From CAIVVT01 sp052145115 (lineage in GTDB: Bacteria; Acidobacteriota; Terriglobia; Bryobacterales; Bryobacteraceae), in NCBI GenBank assembly GCA_052145115.1, contig JBKQPG010000006.1, forward strand, positions 31,957 through 95,956: 64,000 nucleotides of DNA, given 5' to 3'. The notes under the pieces were generated by a model, which saw only the letters and a list, made by a program, of their open reading frames with translations, made no database searches and was not told the DNA's origin. Within the stretch, counting starts at the first letter, position 1; each line of letters opens with the position of its first letter. Positions 22,958-31,186 of the stretch are shown piece after piece. The position numbers and the translations under genes were made by a program.

Positions 22958-24313
22958 ATGAGAACAGGACGCGTTTGTCTGGTCGCGGCGATTGCGCTGT
23001 GGGCCGCGATGGCGGTTGCCGCCGATAGGGATGTCTCCGGGCTGCGGGCGCGCGTGCCGCCGGAGTGGGTGCGGGACGGGGTGATCTACGAGATCAACAC
23101 GCGGACGTTTTCGCCGGCGGGGAATTTTGCAGGGATCACGGCGAAGCTGGACGAGCTGAAGAAGACGGGCGTCACGATCCTGTGGCTGATGCCGGTGCAC
23201 CCTTCGGGCGTCCTGAAGCACAAAGGCACGTACGGGAGCCCGTACTCGGTGCGCGATTATTATGCGGTGGACCCGGCGTTCGGCACGGCGGACGACCTGA
23301 AGACGCTGGTGCGCGAGGCCCACGCGCGCGGGTTCCACGTGATCATCGACATCGTGCCGAACCACACGGCGTGGGACAGCGTGATGATGGCGCATCCGGA
23401 GTTCTACAAGCACGACGCGCAAGGGCACATCATCCCGCCGATCCCGGATTGGGCGGACGTCGCGGCGCTGGATTATTCGAACCCGAAGCTGCGCGAGTAC
23501 ATGACGGCGATGATGGAGCACTGGCTCAAGGACTACGACCTGGACGGCTTCCGGTGCGACGCCGCGGGCATGGTGCCGCTCGATTACTGGGAGCAGATGC
23601 GGCCGCGGATGGAGGCGGCGAAAAAGGACGTGCTGATGCTGGACGAGTGGAGCGCGCCGGAGCTGCTGGTGAAGGCCTTCGACCTGGATTACGACTGGCC
23701 GTTTCACACTGTGCTGACCGAGGTGCTGCAGACCGGCAAGCCGGCGAGCGCGATCCGGCAGGTGTGGGAGCAGCAGAAGGCCAGGTTCCCGCGCGGCGCG
23801 CTGCACATGGTCTTTTCTGACAACCACGACGAGAAGCGCGCCATCGCGCGTTTCGGGGAAAAGGGCACGCTCGCGGCGTCGGCGCTGGTGTTCGCGCTGC
23901 AGGGCGTGCCGATGCTGTACAACGGCATGGAGGTGGGCGACACGACGGAGTCGGGCGGGCCGGCGCTGTTTGAGAACCTGCGAGTTTTCTGGCCGATCGT
24001 GGAGCGGCGGCCGGAGTTCCCGAAGACCTATGAGGCCCTGATCCGGGAGCGCCGGGAGCATGCGGCACTGCGGCGTGGGGATCTCGAGTGGGTGGGCAAC
24101 AGCGACGAGTCGCGCATCGTTTCCTTCGTCCGCCGGGGCGCGGGCGAGCAGATCGCTTTCGCCGTGAATCTGTCCAACCGGCCGTTCGAGGGAACCCTGA
24201 ATCTCAAACCGGAGGGGCTCCATGAGGCGCGCGACACCGACGCGATGGCGGGCCTGCAGAAGATTCAGCTCGATGCCTGGGGCTGGCGCTGGATCCAGCG
24301 CGGCATGAAATAG
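22958..24313 (+). CDS. Secreted alpha-amylase-family glycoside hydrolase, GH13
   Basis: A 451-residue GH13 enzyme with a signal peptide (VCLVAAIALWAAMAVAA). Conserved regions: IIDIVPNHTAWDS (region I), GFRCDAAGMVP with the nucleophile Asp (about 201), LMLDEWSAPEL with the acid/base Glu (about 230), and FSDNHDEKR with the third acidic residue. The N-terminal strand YEINTRTFSPAGNF and a small C-terminal beta domain complete the fold. It should act on alpha-glucans in the periplasm or outside; fine specificity is not clear. Only three bases separate its stop from that of the convergent DUF4920 gene. Confidence 0.9.
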   Translation: MRTGRVCLVAAIALWAAMAVAADRDVSGLRARVPPEWVRDGVIYEINTRTFSPAGNFAGITAKLDELKKTGVTILWLMPVHPSGVLKHKGTYGSPYSVRDYYAVDPAFGTADDLKTLVREAHARGFHVIIDIVPNHTAWDSVMMAHPEFYKHDAQGHIIPPIPDWADVAALDYSNPKLREYMTAMMEHWLKDYDLDGFRCDAAGMVPLDYWEQMRPRMEAAKKDVLMLDEWSAPELLVKAFDLDYDWPFHTVLTEVLQTGKPASAIRQVWEQQKARFPRGALHMVFSDNHDEKRAIARFGEKGTLAASALVFALQGVPMLYNGMEVGDTTESGGPALFENLRVFWPIVERRPEFPKTYEALIRERREHAALRRGDLEWVGNSDESRIVSFVRRGAGEQIAFAVNLSNRPFEGTLNLKPEGLHEARDTDAMAGLQKIQLDAWGWRWIQRGMK

Positions 24314-24316
24314 GAG

Positions 24317-24781
24317 CTACCGCAGAATCACTGCGCCGGTGCCCTGGATCTGGTAGATCGTGACGGGGCCCATGACCGCAGCCGGGTCGAATTTGCGACC
24401 CTTCTCTTCGGCCTCTTCCTTGGCGCGCTCGACGGCCTGGTCGTGGGTGAGCCTGGTCTGGGTGAAGGTGCCTTCGGCCACGGCCATCTTGCCGGCCGAA
24501 TCCTTGGGGAAGACGATCTCGCCGTCTTCCACCTTGATCCGGATGGACGCGCCGGTGGCCGCGTCGGAGAGCATCATCCAGCAGCCCATCTTCTGGCAGA
24601 CGTCGGTGATCTTGCCCTTCACCTGGACGCTGCGGCCGACGAACCGTGACGGCTTGGCGAGCAGCTCGGCGATCGGCGTCTGTGTCTTCAACAGGAGCGG
24701 CGCGCCCAGGTTTTCGTCGGCGACGGCGAGCGGCGATGCCGCGAGGCAGGCGGCGAGGAAAACGGCAGGCAGACGGCGCAT
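24317..24781 (-). CDS. DUF4920 domain-containing periplasmic protein
   Basis: A 154-residue exported protein: signal peptide MRRLPAVFLAACLAASPLAVA, then an OB-fold-like domain with VQVKGKITDVCQKMGCWMMLSD. The C(x4)CW pair, with two Cys about five apart followed by Trp, is the hallmark of DUF4920 proteins, whose function is not known; a redox or metal-binding role is speculation. The C-terminal part is lysine/glutamate-rich (QAVERAKEEAEEKGRKFDP). It is convergent with the GH13 gene. GAGG lies very close to the ATG. Confidence 0.8.
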   Translation of the reverse strand: MRRLPAVFLAACLAASPLAVADENLGAPLLLKTQTPIAELLAKPSRFVGRSVQVKGKITDVCQKMGCWMMLSDAATGASIRIKVEDGEIVFPKDSAGKMAVAEGTFTQTRLTHDQAVERAKEEAEEKGRKFDPAAVMGPVTIYQIQGTGAVILR

Positions 24782-24845
24782 ACCTCATTGTGACGCCTGG
24801 GCGGGGCAGTTGGGGTGCAGGGGGGGTGGGGATGGGGAACCAATC

Positions 24846-24863
24846 GTCGGCACGAGTGTCGAC
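24846..24863. repeat. Small palindromic repeat GTCGGCACGAGTGTCGAC
   Basis: An 18-base near-perfect palindrome (one mismatched pair) between the DUF4920 and HigBA genes. It is nearly identical to the perfect palindrome at 45686-45703 inside prmC, showing that the element is dispersed. Confidence 0.75.
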
Positions 24864-24951
24864 GTTTGGCAACAGTTCCCGCGCGATCGCCGGCTTCGGC
24901 CCGCGGGACCACGACAACTCCTGCGACAATGATCCTCCACGGCCGCCGCCG

Positions 24952-24981
24952 ATTGACAAATGTCAATTGACGTTTTACACT
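24952..24981 (+). promoter_or_regulatory. higBA promoter with overlapping palindromic operator
   Basis: TTGACA (24953-24958) and TACACT (24976-24981) are separated by 17 bases. A perfect inverted repeat, ATTGACA-AA-TGTCAAT (24952-24967), covers the -35 box. Toxin-antitoxin operons are commonly repressed by the antitoxin binding such a site. The GTG of higB begins eight bases after the -10, so the transcript should be leaderless or nearly so. Confidence 0.65.
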
Positions 24982-24989
24982 ACAAACGG

Positions 24990-25271
24990 GTGATCGGAAG
25001 TTTCAAGCACAAGGGTCTGCGAATTCTGTTTGAGGAGGAGGATGACCGGCGCAAAATCAGGGCTGATCTCGTGGATCGCCTTCGTCTGATCCTCTCGGTG
25101 CTCGATCAGGCGTGCGACGTGCGGGACCTGGACCAACCGACATTCCGCCTTCATCCGCTGAAAGGTGACCGTGAAGGCGTCTGGGCCGTCACGGTGAGAG
25201 CCAACTGGCGCGTGACGTTTCGATTCAAGGATGGGGACGCCTGCGAAGTCGATCTGGAGGACTACCACTAA
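24990..25271 (+). CDS. higB: HigB-type toxin of the RelE/ParE superfamily
   Basis: A 93-residue mRNA-interferase-type toxin. It reads SFKHKGLRILFEEEDDRRKI, then FRLHPLKGDREGVWAVTVRANWRVTFRF and VDLEDYH, matching HigB proteins across their whole length. GTG 24990 gives the usual HigB N-terminus. The ATG at 24960 in the same frame lies between the -35 and -10 boxes and cannot be used from this promoter. Toxin before antitoxin, as here, is the usual higBA order. The antitoxin starts 16 bases after the stop. Confidence 0.9.
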   Translation: MIGSFKHKGLRILFEEEDDRRKIRADLVDRLRLILSVLDQACDVRDLDQPTFRLHPLKGDREGVWAVTVRANWRVTFRFKDGDACEVDLEDYH

Positions 25272-25287
25272 TAGGAGAAGCAAGCTC

Positions 25288-25581
25288 ATGCCGATGAAGA
25301 ATCCTGTTCACCCCGGCGCGCTGGCCAAGGCCAATCTTGAAGAGTTGGGACTCAGCGTGGCCGCCGCCGCGAAAGCCCTGAAAGTCACGCGCCAGCAGCT
25401 TTACAACGTGCTGCAGGCCCGCAGCGCCGTCAGCCCGGAGATGGCGTTGCGCTTCGAAAAGGCGTTCGGCGGCGGCGCCGACATGTGGCTGCGGATGCAG
25501 GCCGCCTATGACCTCGCGCAGGCGCGCAAGCGTCGGCGCAACTTGGACGTCCCGCGCCTGGCCGAGCTAGCCGCGCCGTAG
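25288..25581 (+). CDS. higA: HigA-type antitoxin, XRE-family DNA-binding protein
   Basis: A 97-residue antitoxin starting MPMKNPVHPGALAKANLEELGLS, the classic HigA opening. The helix-turn-helix is SVAAAAKALKVTRQQLYNVLQARSAVSPEMALRFEKAFGG; the closing WLRMQAAYDLAQARKR is also family-typical. AGGAGAAG seven bases before ATG 25288 is a strong ribosome binding site, unlike the toxin's. It should neutralise HigB and repress the promoter through the palindrome at 24952-24967. The 200 bases after it (25582-25783) hold no gene. Confidence 0.92.
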   Translation: MPMKNPVHPGALAKANLEELGLSVAAAAKALKVTRQQLYNVLQARSAVSPEMALRFEKAFGGGADMWLRMQAAYDLAQARKRRRNLDVPRLAELAAP

Positions 25582-25783
25582 TGCGCCTGCGGCGCGAGAT
25601 CCCACAAAGGGCCCTTTGAAAGACAACACCGGGCCTGCGCGGGCCGCTGCAAGCCCGATCCCCTCCCCGGCGCCTGCCGCCCAAGCTCCACCGCGCCTCT
25701 GACTCGCGGCCGGGATTCTCAGTGCCCATATACCGCTATACGGCCATTTCGCGATAGGATACAGGGTTCCTCGGCGGCTGTCT

Positions 25784-27442
25784 ATGACGCTTTCTCTCAC
25801 CCCACTCGACTACTCGATTCTGCTGATTTACTTCCTCTTTGTCCTGGGCATTGGATGGTTCCTGCGCAAGAGCGTCAGCTCGAGCTCGGACTTCCTCACC
25901 TCGGGCCACTCGCTCCCGCTGTGGATCACCAGCCTGGCATTTCTGGCCGCCAACATGGGCGCGCTGGAAATGATCGGCATGTGCGGCTCCGGCGCCAAGT
26001 ACGGCATGATGACCTCCCACTTCTACTGGGTGGGCGCGATTCCGGCGATGATCTTCGTCGGCGTCTTCATGATGCCGTTCTATTACGGCAGTAAGGCCCG
26101 CTCGGTGCCCGAATACCTGAAGCTGCGCTTCGACGAAAAGACGCGCGGCTTCAATGCCATCACCTTCGCCGTGATGACCATCCTCAGCTCCGGCATTTCG
26201 ATGTACGCGCTGGGCATTCTGCTGCAGGGCATCTTCGGCTGGAGCTTCACCATCTCGGTGATCGCGTCGGCGGCGATTGTGCTCGCCTATACCTACCTGG
26301 GCGGGCTCAGTAGCGCGATTTATAACGAGGTGCTGCAGTTTTTCCTCATCGTGGCGGGCTTCTCGCCGCTGACCATTCTGGCCGTGCGCAAGGCCGGCGG
26401 CTGGGCCGGCATCAGCCACACCCTGGGCCCCGTCATGACCCAGAGCTGGCGCCACATGGCGCATGCCCGGGACAACCCCATGGGCGTCGAGATCTTCGGC
26501 CTGTTCATGGGTCTCGGCTTCGTGCTCAGCTTCGGCTACTGGTGCACCAATTACCTGGTCGTGCAGCGCGCCATGGCCGCCCGCAACATGACCGACGCGC
26601 GCAACACCCCGGTGGTCGGCGCGTTCCCCAAGATGCTGATCCCGTTCGTCGTCATTGTGCCCGGCATCGCGGCCATGGCGCTGGCCCAGATGCACCTGGG
26701 CTACGCCATCCCGTTGAAGCCCGACGGCATCACGCGCGACTACGACAAGGTTCTGTTCAGCCTGATGAGCCAGTTCTACTCGCCCGGCATGCTCGGCGTC
26801 GGCCTGACCGCCCTGATCGCGTCGTTTATGTCCGGCATGGCCGGCAACGTGACGGCCTTCAATACCGTTTGGACCTACGACATCTATCAGAGTTACATCT
26901 GCAAGCACGCTCCCGATTCGCACTACCTGTGGGTCGGCCGCATGGCTACTATCTGCGGTGTCGCGCTGTCCATCGGCGCGGCTTTCCTGGCCACGCAGTT
27001 CAACAACCTGATGGACTTCCTGCAGCTCATCTTCGGCTTCGTCAACGCGCCGCTGTTCGCCACCTTCCTGCTGGGCATGTTCTGGAAACGCTCCACCGGC
27101 CACGGCGCTTTCACCGGGCTGCTGTCCGGCACCGCCGCCGCCGCCGCCACCTACGGCCTGACCGTCGCCGAGGGCAAGGGCGGATTCCTGGGCAATGTGC
27201 ATCAGTTCCCATCCTCGATGGCGCAGAATTTCTGGGTCGCCATCATGGCCTTCATGACGTGCCTGGTGGTGACCATCGTCGTCAGCCTGCTCACCGCGCC
27301 CCGGCCCGTCGCCGAGCTGGAAGGCCTGGTGTACGGCGTCAAGCCCATCGCAGTGGAACAATCGGTGTGGTGGAAGCGCCCGCCTGCGCTGGCCATTCTG
27401 GCGGGTGTGGCGTGCCTGCTGCTGAACCTGGTGTTCTTCTGA
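25784..27442 (+). CDS. Sodium:solute symporter (SSS family), probable sugar transporter
   Basis: Inner-membrane symporter of 552 residues with about 13-14 hydrophobic helices. It starts LDYSILLIYFLFVLGIGWFLRKSVSSSSDFLTSGHSLPLW, the SSS signature for helix 1 and the sodium site, and has GGLSSAIYNEVLQFF and the N-rich loop FNTVWTYDIYQ. Proteins of this branch move galactose, glucose or myo-inositol with sodium. The small membrane protein and galactokinase that follow at short spacing make galactose a good candidate; this is inference from neighbours. TAGGAT at 25755-25760 may be its -10. Confidence 0.9.
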   Translation: MTLSLTPLDYSILLIYFLFVLGIGWFLRKSVSSSSDFLTSGHSLPLWITSLAFLAANMGALEMIGMCGSGAKYGMMTSHFYWVGAIPAMIFVGVFMMPFYYGSKARSVPEYLKLRFDEKTRGFNAITFAVMTILSSGISMYALGILLQGIFGWSFTISVIASAAIVLAYTYLGGLSSAIYNEVLQFFLIVAGFSPLTILAVRKAGGWAGISHTLGPVMTQSWRHMAHARDNPMGVEIFGLFMGLGFVLSFGYWCTNYLVVQRAMAARNMTDARNTPVVGAFPKMLIPFVVIVPGIAAMALAQMHLGYAIPLKPDGITRDYDKVLFSLMSQFYSPGMLGVGLTALIASFMSGMAGNVTAFNTVWTYDIYQSYICKHAPDSHYLWVGRMATICGVALSIGAAFLATQFNNLMDFLQLIFGFVNAPLFATFLLGMFWKRSTGHGAFTGLLSGTAAAAATYGLTVAEGKGGFLGNVHQFPSSMAQNFWVAIMAFMTCLVVTIVVSLLTAPRPVAELEGLVYGVKPIAVEQSVWWKRPPALAILAGVACLLLNLVFF

Positions 27443-27473
27443 GGCGCATCGAAACTGGATCTGGGAGGCCCCT

Positions 27474-27659
27474 ATGCTTGACCTGAGAAAACCCGCCGGA
27501 TTTTACTTCCTGCTGCTGGGCCTGCTGCTGGTGGGCGCCGGCCTCGTGAACCCCGGCTACTCGGCGCCGCTGCTGAACGTCAACCTCAACCTGTACTTCG
27601 GCATCTTCTGCGTCTGCTTTGGAGGTCTGTTCCTATGGCTGTCCCGCAAGCCGGCCTGA
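27474..27659 (+). CDS. Small two-helix membrane protein of unknown function
   Basis: A 61-residue protein with two hydrophobic helices (FYFLLLGLLLVGAGLVN and LNLYFGIFCVCFGGLFLWLS) separated by a short polar loop, and few charges. GGGAGG five bases before the ATG supports expression. It lies between the symporter (31 bases upstream) and galactokinase, whose start it overlaps by 25 bases, so it is almost certainly a translated operon member. It might assist the symporter; nothing in the sequence gives a function. Confidence 0.75.
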   Translation: MLDLRKPAGFYFLLLGLLLVGAGLVNPGYSAPLLNVNLNLYFGIFCVCFGGLFLWLSRKPA

Positions 27660-28744
27660 AGACCTACCACGCCCCCGGCCGCGTCAACCTGATCGGGGAG
27701 CACACCGATTACAACGGCGGCTTCGTCCTGCCGGCGGCCATCGGCCTCGGTTGCACCATCGGCGTCCGCCCGCTGCCGGGCGGCAAGCTGCTCATCCGCT
27801 CGCGGCAGATGCCCGATACGGCCGAGGTGGAGATCGACTCGCTGCTGTCGGCTGAGCCGCAGCGCCATTGGAGCGATTACGTCATCGGCGTGGCCAAGGA
27901 GCTCGCCGCCAGAGGCTTGCGGCCCGCCCCGGCCGAACTGACCATCGACGCCACCGTGCCCACCGGCAGCGGCTTGAGCTCCTCGGCCGCGCTCGAGGTC
28001 GCCACCGCCTACGCCCTCCTGGACGGCCGGCCGCTCGAGAAAATCCTGATCGCCAGCCTGTGCCAGCGCGCCGAGCGCAACTTCGTCGGCATGCCCTGCG
28101 GCATCATGGACCAGTACACGGCCGTCTTCGGCGTGGCCCACAACGCCATTCTGCTCGACTGCCGCGCGCTCACCCACCAGCTCGTGCCGATCCCCGAAGG
28201 CGTCGCCATCGTGGCCGTCAATTCGATGGTCAAGCACGAGCTCGGCTCCTCGGCCTACCGCCAGCGCGTGGCCGAATGCGCCATGGCGCTGGCCTACTTC
28301 CCGGGCCAGCCGGCGCTGCGCGACGTCACCCTGGAGGAGCTGGAATACGCCGCCTTGAGGATGCCGGAAATCCCCCTCGCCCGCGCGCGCCACGTCATCC
28401 TCGAGTGCTGGCGCGTGCAGCAGTTCCACGCCGCCGCGCAGGCTGGCGATCTGGACCGCATGGGACAGCTGTTCGTCGAATCGCACCGCTCGCTGCAACA
28501 CGATTACGCCGTCAGTTGCGCCGAGCTCGACTGTCTGGTCGATACCGCGCTCACTATACCCGGCGTCTACGGCGCGCGCATGACCGGCGGCGGCTTCGGC
28601 GGTTGTACCGTCAACCTCGTCCAGCCGGCCGCTTTAGAACGATTCGAAAAGGAGATCGTTGACCGCTACCGCGAGCGCTTCCATAACCACGCCTCCGTCA
28701 TCCGCTGCGTGCCCTCCGCCGGCGGCGGCCTGGTGGCTGAATAG
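27635..28744 (+). CDS. galK: Galactokinase
   Basis: GHMP kinase (369 residues) that phosphorylates galactose to galactose 1-phosphate, the first Leloir step. It has the galactokinase signature GRVNLIGEHTDYNGGFVLP, the ATP loop VPTGSGLSSSAALEVA, CGIMDQYTAVFG, and the third GHMP motif ARMTGGGFGGCTVNLV. GGAGG nine bases before ATG 27635 lies within the overlapping small gene. No galT or galE is in the window. The symporter-small protein-galK order suggests uptake followed by phosphorylation. Confidence 0.95.
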   Translation: MAVPQAGLKTYHAPGRVNLIGEHTDYNGGFVLPAAIGLGCTIGVRPLPGGKLLIRSRQMPDTAEVEIDSLLSAEPQRHWSDYVIGVAKELAARGLRPAPAELTIDATVPTGSGLSSSAALEVATAYALLDGRPLEKILIASLCQRAERNFVGMPCGIMDQYTAVFGVAHNAILLDCRALTHQLVPIPEGVAIVAVNSMVKHELGSSAYRQRVAECAMALAYFPGQPALRDVTLEELEYAALRMPEIPLARARHVILECWRVQQFHAAAQAGDLDRMGQLFVESHRSLQHDYAVSCAELDCLVDTALTIPGVYGARMTGGGFGGCTVNLVQPAALERFEKEIVDRYRERFHNHASVIRCVPSAGGGLVAE

Positions 28745-28781
28745 CGCCTGTTCTTGAAATGGGCTATCGCGCGCCCGCCCG

Positions 28782-30254
28782 TCAGTTGCTGACCGGCTCC
28801 GGCGGCTTCGCTGGGGCTTTCGGGGCCTTAAGCCCTTTCGGCGTCCTGGCCGGCGGCACGGGGGCCGCGGCCGGCGGCGCGGCCGCCTGCGCAGGGCCTG
28901 GCTCGGATTTCCGCAACGTCACGTTGCCGTGATCGGTCGCCACCTTGACTTCGGTCGCTCCGCCCAGCACGGCCGCCAGCCGGGCCTTCTGCTCGTTGCC
29001 TTCCTGCTTGATGCCCTGCTCATCGAAATCGTTGGTGATGCTGCCGTGATTCGTCGCCACGTTCAGCGTGCAGTGCGGCGCGGCCGGCAGCGCCAGCTCA
29101 ATATCGCCCGAGTGCATGTGCACGTCCATGTGCGGCACCGGGAGCCTGGTCTGGTTCACCTCCACGTCGCCGCTCTGGCCGTCGATGGTCAGCGCATCGC
29201 TGACGTCGGTGAGCCGGATGTCCTTGGTCTGCGTCTTCAGGAACACCGGACCGGTCAGGTTCGACCCGGTCACGGCCGACAGCCCCAGCGTCAGCTCGCC
29301 CGGCACCTTCTCCAGGCGCACTTCCGTGACGTTGCTCATGAAGCGCACCGGCCTGGCGATATTGTGCAGAGTGGTTTCACCCGAGTAGCTGCCGTTGATC
29401 GTCACCTGGCCCTGGATGTTCTCCAGCTCGACGTCCCGCCCGCGGCCTTTTACCTCGACGTCACCCTGGACGCCCGTCGCGCGGATGATGTCGCTCTTGC
29501 GCGTCTCCACCCGCAGCGCCCCGCCCAGGTTCTGGGCGCGCACGCCGGCATTGTCGCTGTCGACGCTCACCTCGCCGTTGACGTCGCTGATGTCGAAGTC
29601 GCCGTACTGCCCGTGCAGCTCCAGCGTGGCGCCTTTCGGCACGCTCACTTCCAGGTCGCTGGAGATGCGCGCCGAATCCCCCGCGCCATTCATCTTGGCG
29701 CTGATCGTGACCGTCTCGCCGTTCTTCTGCACGCTGAGCGCGCTATTCGAGTTGGCCCTGTCGGCGGCCGCCTGGTCCATGGCCCGCACGTTCTTCCGCC
29801 CGCTCACGTTCACCGCGCCCGCCTCCGCGCCCGTCACCCTCAGGCTGCCCCGGGCCATGTTGACGATCACGCGCGGCGTTTTGCCGGTCGCGACATTGCT
29901 GGCCGGAACGTCGTAGTCGTGGCTCTCGCCGAACATCTCGTCGATGCCGTGCTGCATCGGCCCGAAATGTTCGTGGAACAGCCGCTCCGTGCCCCACACC
30001 GCCGAGCCGATCATCACCAGTACCAGGATCAGCACCCATTCGCCGCCCGTGACGCCGCGCTGCGGCATCGCCTTCTCGCTGAAATACCAGTAGCCGATCT
30101 CCAGCAGCCGCACGCCGCCCCACACGATCAGCAGCGCCGGCCAGTACGTTTCCAGCCAGTCCATCAGCGGCACGTCCGGCCGGATGTTCCTGAGCAGAAA
30201 CACGCCGCCGATGAAAATCAGAATCAGCGGCCCGATGAATGATCCGCGTCTCAT
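28782..30254 (-). CDS. DUF4097 beta-strand-repeat protein with N-terminal membrane region
   Basis: A 490-residue protein, last gene of the ECF operon. The N-terminus has three hydrophobic helices (GPLILIFIGGVFLLRN, YWPALLIVWGGVRLLE, EWVLILVLVMIGSAVWG), a LiaI/LiaF-like region. From about 120 to 440 it is made of repeated short strands (SGDVEVNQTR, GDFDISDVNGEVSVDSDN, KGRGRDVELENIQGQVTING) characteristic of DUF4097, a likely beta-helix outside the membrane. The tail is Pro/Ala-rich. ATG 30254 overlaps the previous stop as ATGA and has GGAGG nine bases before it. Function is unknown; envelope-stress sensing or response fits the operon. Confidence 0.85.
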   Translation of the reverse strand: MRRGSFIGPLILIFIGGVFLLRNIRPDVPLMDWLETYWPALLIVWGGVRLLEIGYWYFSEKAMPQRGVTGGEWVLILVLVMIGSAVWGTERLFHEHFGPMQHGIDEMFGESHDYDVPASNVATGKTPRVIVNMARGSLRVTGAEAGAVNVSGRKNVRAMDQAAADRANSNSALSVQKNGETVTISAKMNGAGDSARISSDLEVSVPKGATLELHGQYGDFDISDVNGEVSVDSDNAGVRAQNLGGALRVETRKSDIIRATGVQGDVEVKGRGRDVELENIQGQVTINGSYSGETTLHNIARPVRFMSNVTEVRLEKVPGELTLGLSAVTGSNLTGPVFLKTQTKDIRLTDVSDALTIDGQSGDVEVNQTRLPVPHMDVHMHSGDIELALPAAPHCTLNVATNHGSITNDFDEQGIKQEGNEQKARLAAVLGGATEVKVATDHGNVTLRKSEPGPAQAAAPPAAAPVPPARTPKGLKAPKAPAKPPEPVSN

Positions 30255-30472
30255 GACCAAGATCCTCCCGCCGGCGGGCCCTGCCCCGCGTTCTCGCCCG
30301 CGTGCAGCGCCGCCCGTTCGCCCAGCTTCAGAACGCCAAACAGGATCACCAGAATCGGCCAGCTTTGGCTCAGGCCAAAGTAAGTGAACCTCTGCATCAG
30401 CAGCAGAATGCCCAATGCGATCAGCATCAGCGGACCGCGCACCGCCCGCACCAGCACGAATGTCTTGTTCAC
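30251..30472 (-). CDS. Small LiaI/LiaF-like transmembrane protein (DUF5668-like)
   Basis: A 73-residue membrane protein with helices RGPLMLIALGILLLMQRF and SWPILVILFGVLKLGERA, the pattern of the LiaI-LiaF-like transmembrane region seen in its two operon neighbours. GTG 30472 overlaps the preceding stop (GTGA), and its own stop overlaps the DUF4097 start (ATGA), so it is translationally coupled on both sides. It is easy to miss or over-extend because the frame stays open about 100 bases upstream. Confidence 0.75.
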   Translation of the reverse strand: MNKTFVLVRAVRGPLMLIALGILLLMQRFTYFGLSQSWPILVILFGVLKLGERAALHAGENAGQGPPAGGSWS

Positions 30473-31161
30473 AGCGTGCCTCCCTCCGCCGGAGGCGCCG
30501 GCGGGGGCGCGCCCGGGGCCGCGGCAGGCGCCTCGGGCTTGGCGCTGGGCCGCATACGTTCGTACAGCATCCACGCGCCCAGCACGATCAGCGCCGCCGG
30601 CCAGTATTTGAGGATCTCCTCAATCCGCAGCAGGTTCAGATTGTTGAGCAGGAACAACGCCCCCAGCGCGATCAGCAGCACCGGCACCATCGGGAATCGG
30701 CCTGCTTCCGGCCGCAACTGGATCAGCGAGCTGAACTCGTCCACCGGCTCTCCGGCCAGCCGCTTGCGGGCCGTGTGATAGGCCTCGAAGGCCATGTAGA
30801 AGTAGAACACCCCGATCAGCATGCCCACCAGCGCCTCCAGGCCGCTGGCGCCGCCCGAACTCTCGATGCTGATCAGCAGCCCCAGGATCAGCACGTGCAC
30901 GATACCCTTGGCGTACTGGCCGTTGTAAATCGCGCCCACGCCCGGGATCAGGCCCAGCAGGAACGCCAGCCCCGGCGAACCGCTCCCCGGGTGCGGCGCG
31001 GCGCCCGTCGGCCGGACCGTGGTCGGCTGCCCCGTAGCCGGCACGTGCTCCGCGCAGAAGATCGTCCCCTGCGCCGGACGCGCCTCCTCCTCGCTGAGCG
31101 GCTTCCCGCAGACGCGGCAGTAGGCTGTAATCGGCTTCGGATTCGGTGTTGCCGTCGTCAT
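30469..31161 (-). CDS. B-box zinc finger/TM2/LiaI-like membrane protein
   Basis: A 230-residue protein. The N-terminus has a small zinc-binding motif (YCRVCGKPLSEEEA then IFCAEHV). A TM2-type segment follows (GLAFLLGLIPGVGAIYNGQYAKGIVHVLILGLLISI, about 80-125), another helix (GMLIGVFYFYMAFEAY), and a C-terminal LiaI-like pair (MVPVLLIALGALFLLNNLNLL, YWPAALIVLGAWMLYERM). The tail is Pro/Ala-rich. ATG 31161 with GGAGG eight bases before it is preferred; the longer frame upstream encodes an Arg-rich stretch with no family resemblance. It lies 25 bases after the anti-sigma gene and is presumably under control of the ECF factor. Confidence 0.8.
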   Translation of the reverse strand: MTTATPNPKPITAYCRVCGKPLSEEEARPAQGTIFCAEHVPATGQPTTVRPTGAAPHPGSGSPGLAFLLGLIPGVGAIYNGQYAKGIVHVLILGLLISIESSGGASGLEALVGMLIGVFYFYMAFEAYHTARKRLAGEPVDEFSSLIQLRPEAGRFPMVPVLLIALGALFLLNNLNLLRIEEILKYWPAALIVLGAWMLYERMRPSAKPEAPAAAPGAPPPAPPAEGGTL

Positions 31162-31186
31162 TTTCGTGTCCTCCCGTTCAGGAACT

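Noticed and set aside
24960..24989. ATG 24960 as start of higB
   Set aside because: It falls between the -35 and -10 of the only credible promoter, and HigB homologues begin at the position of GTG 24990.
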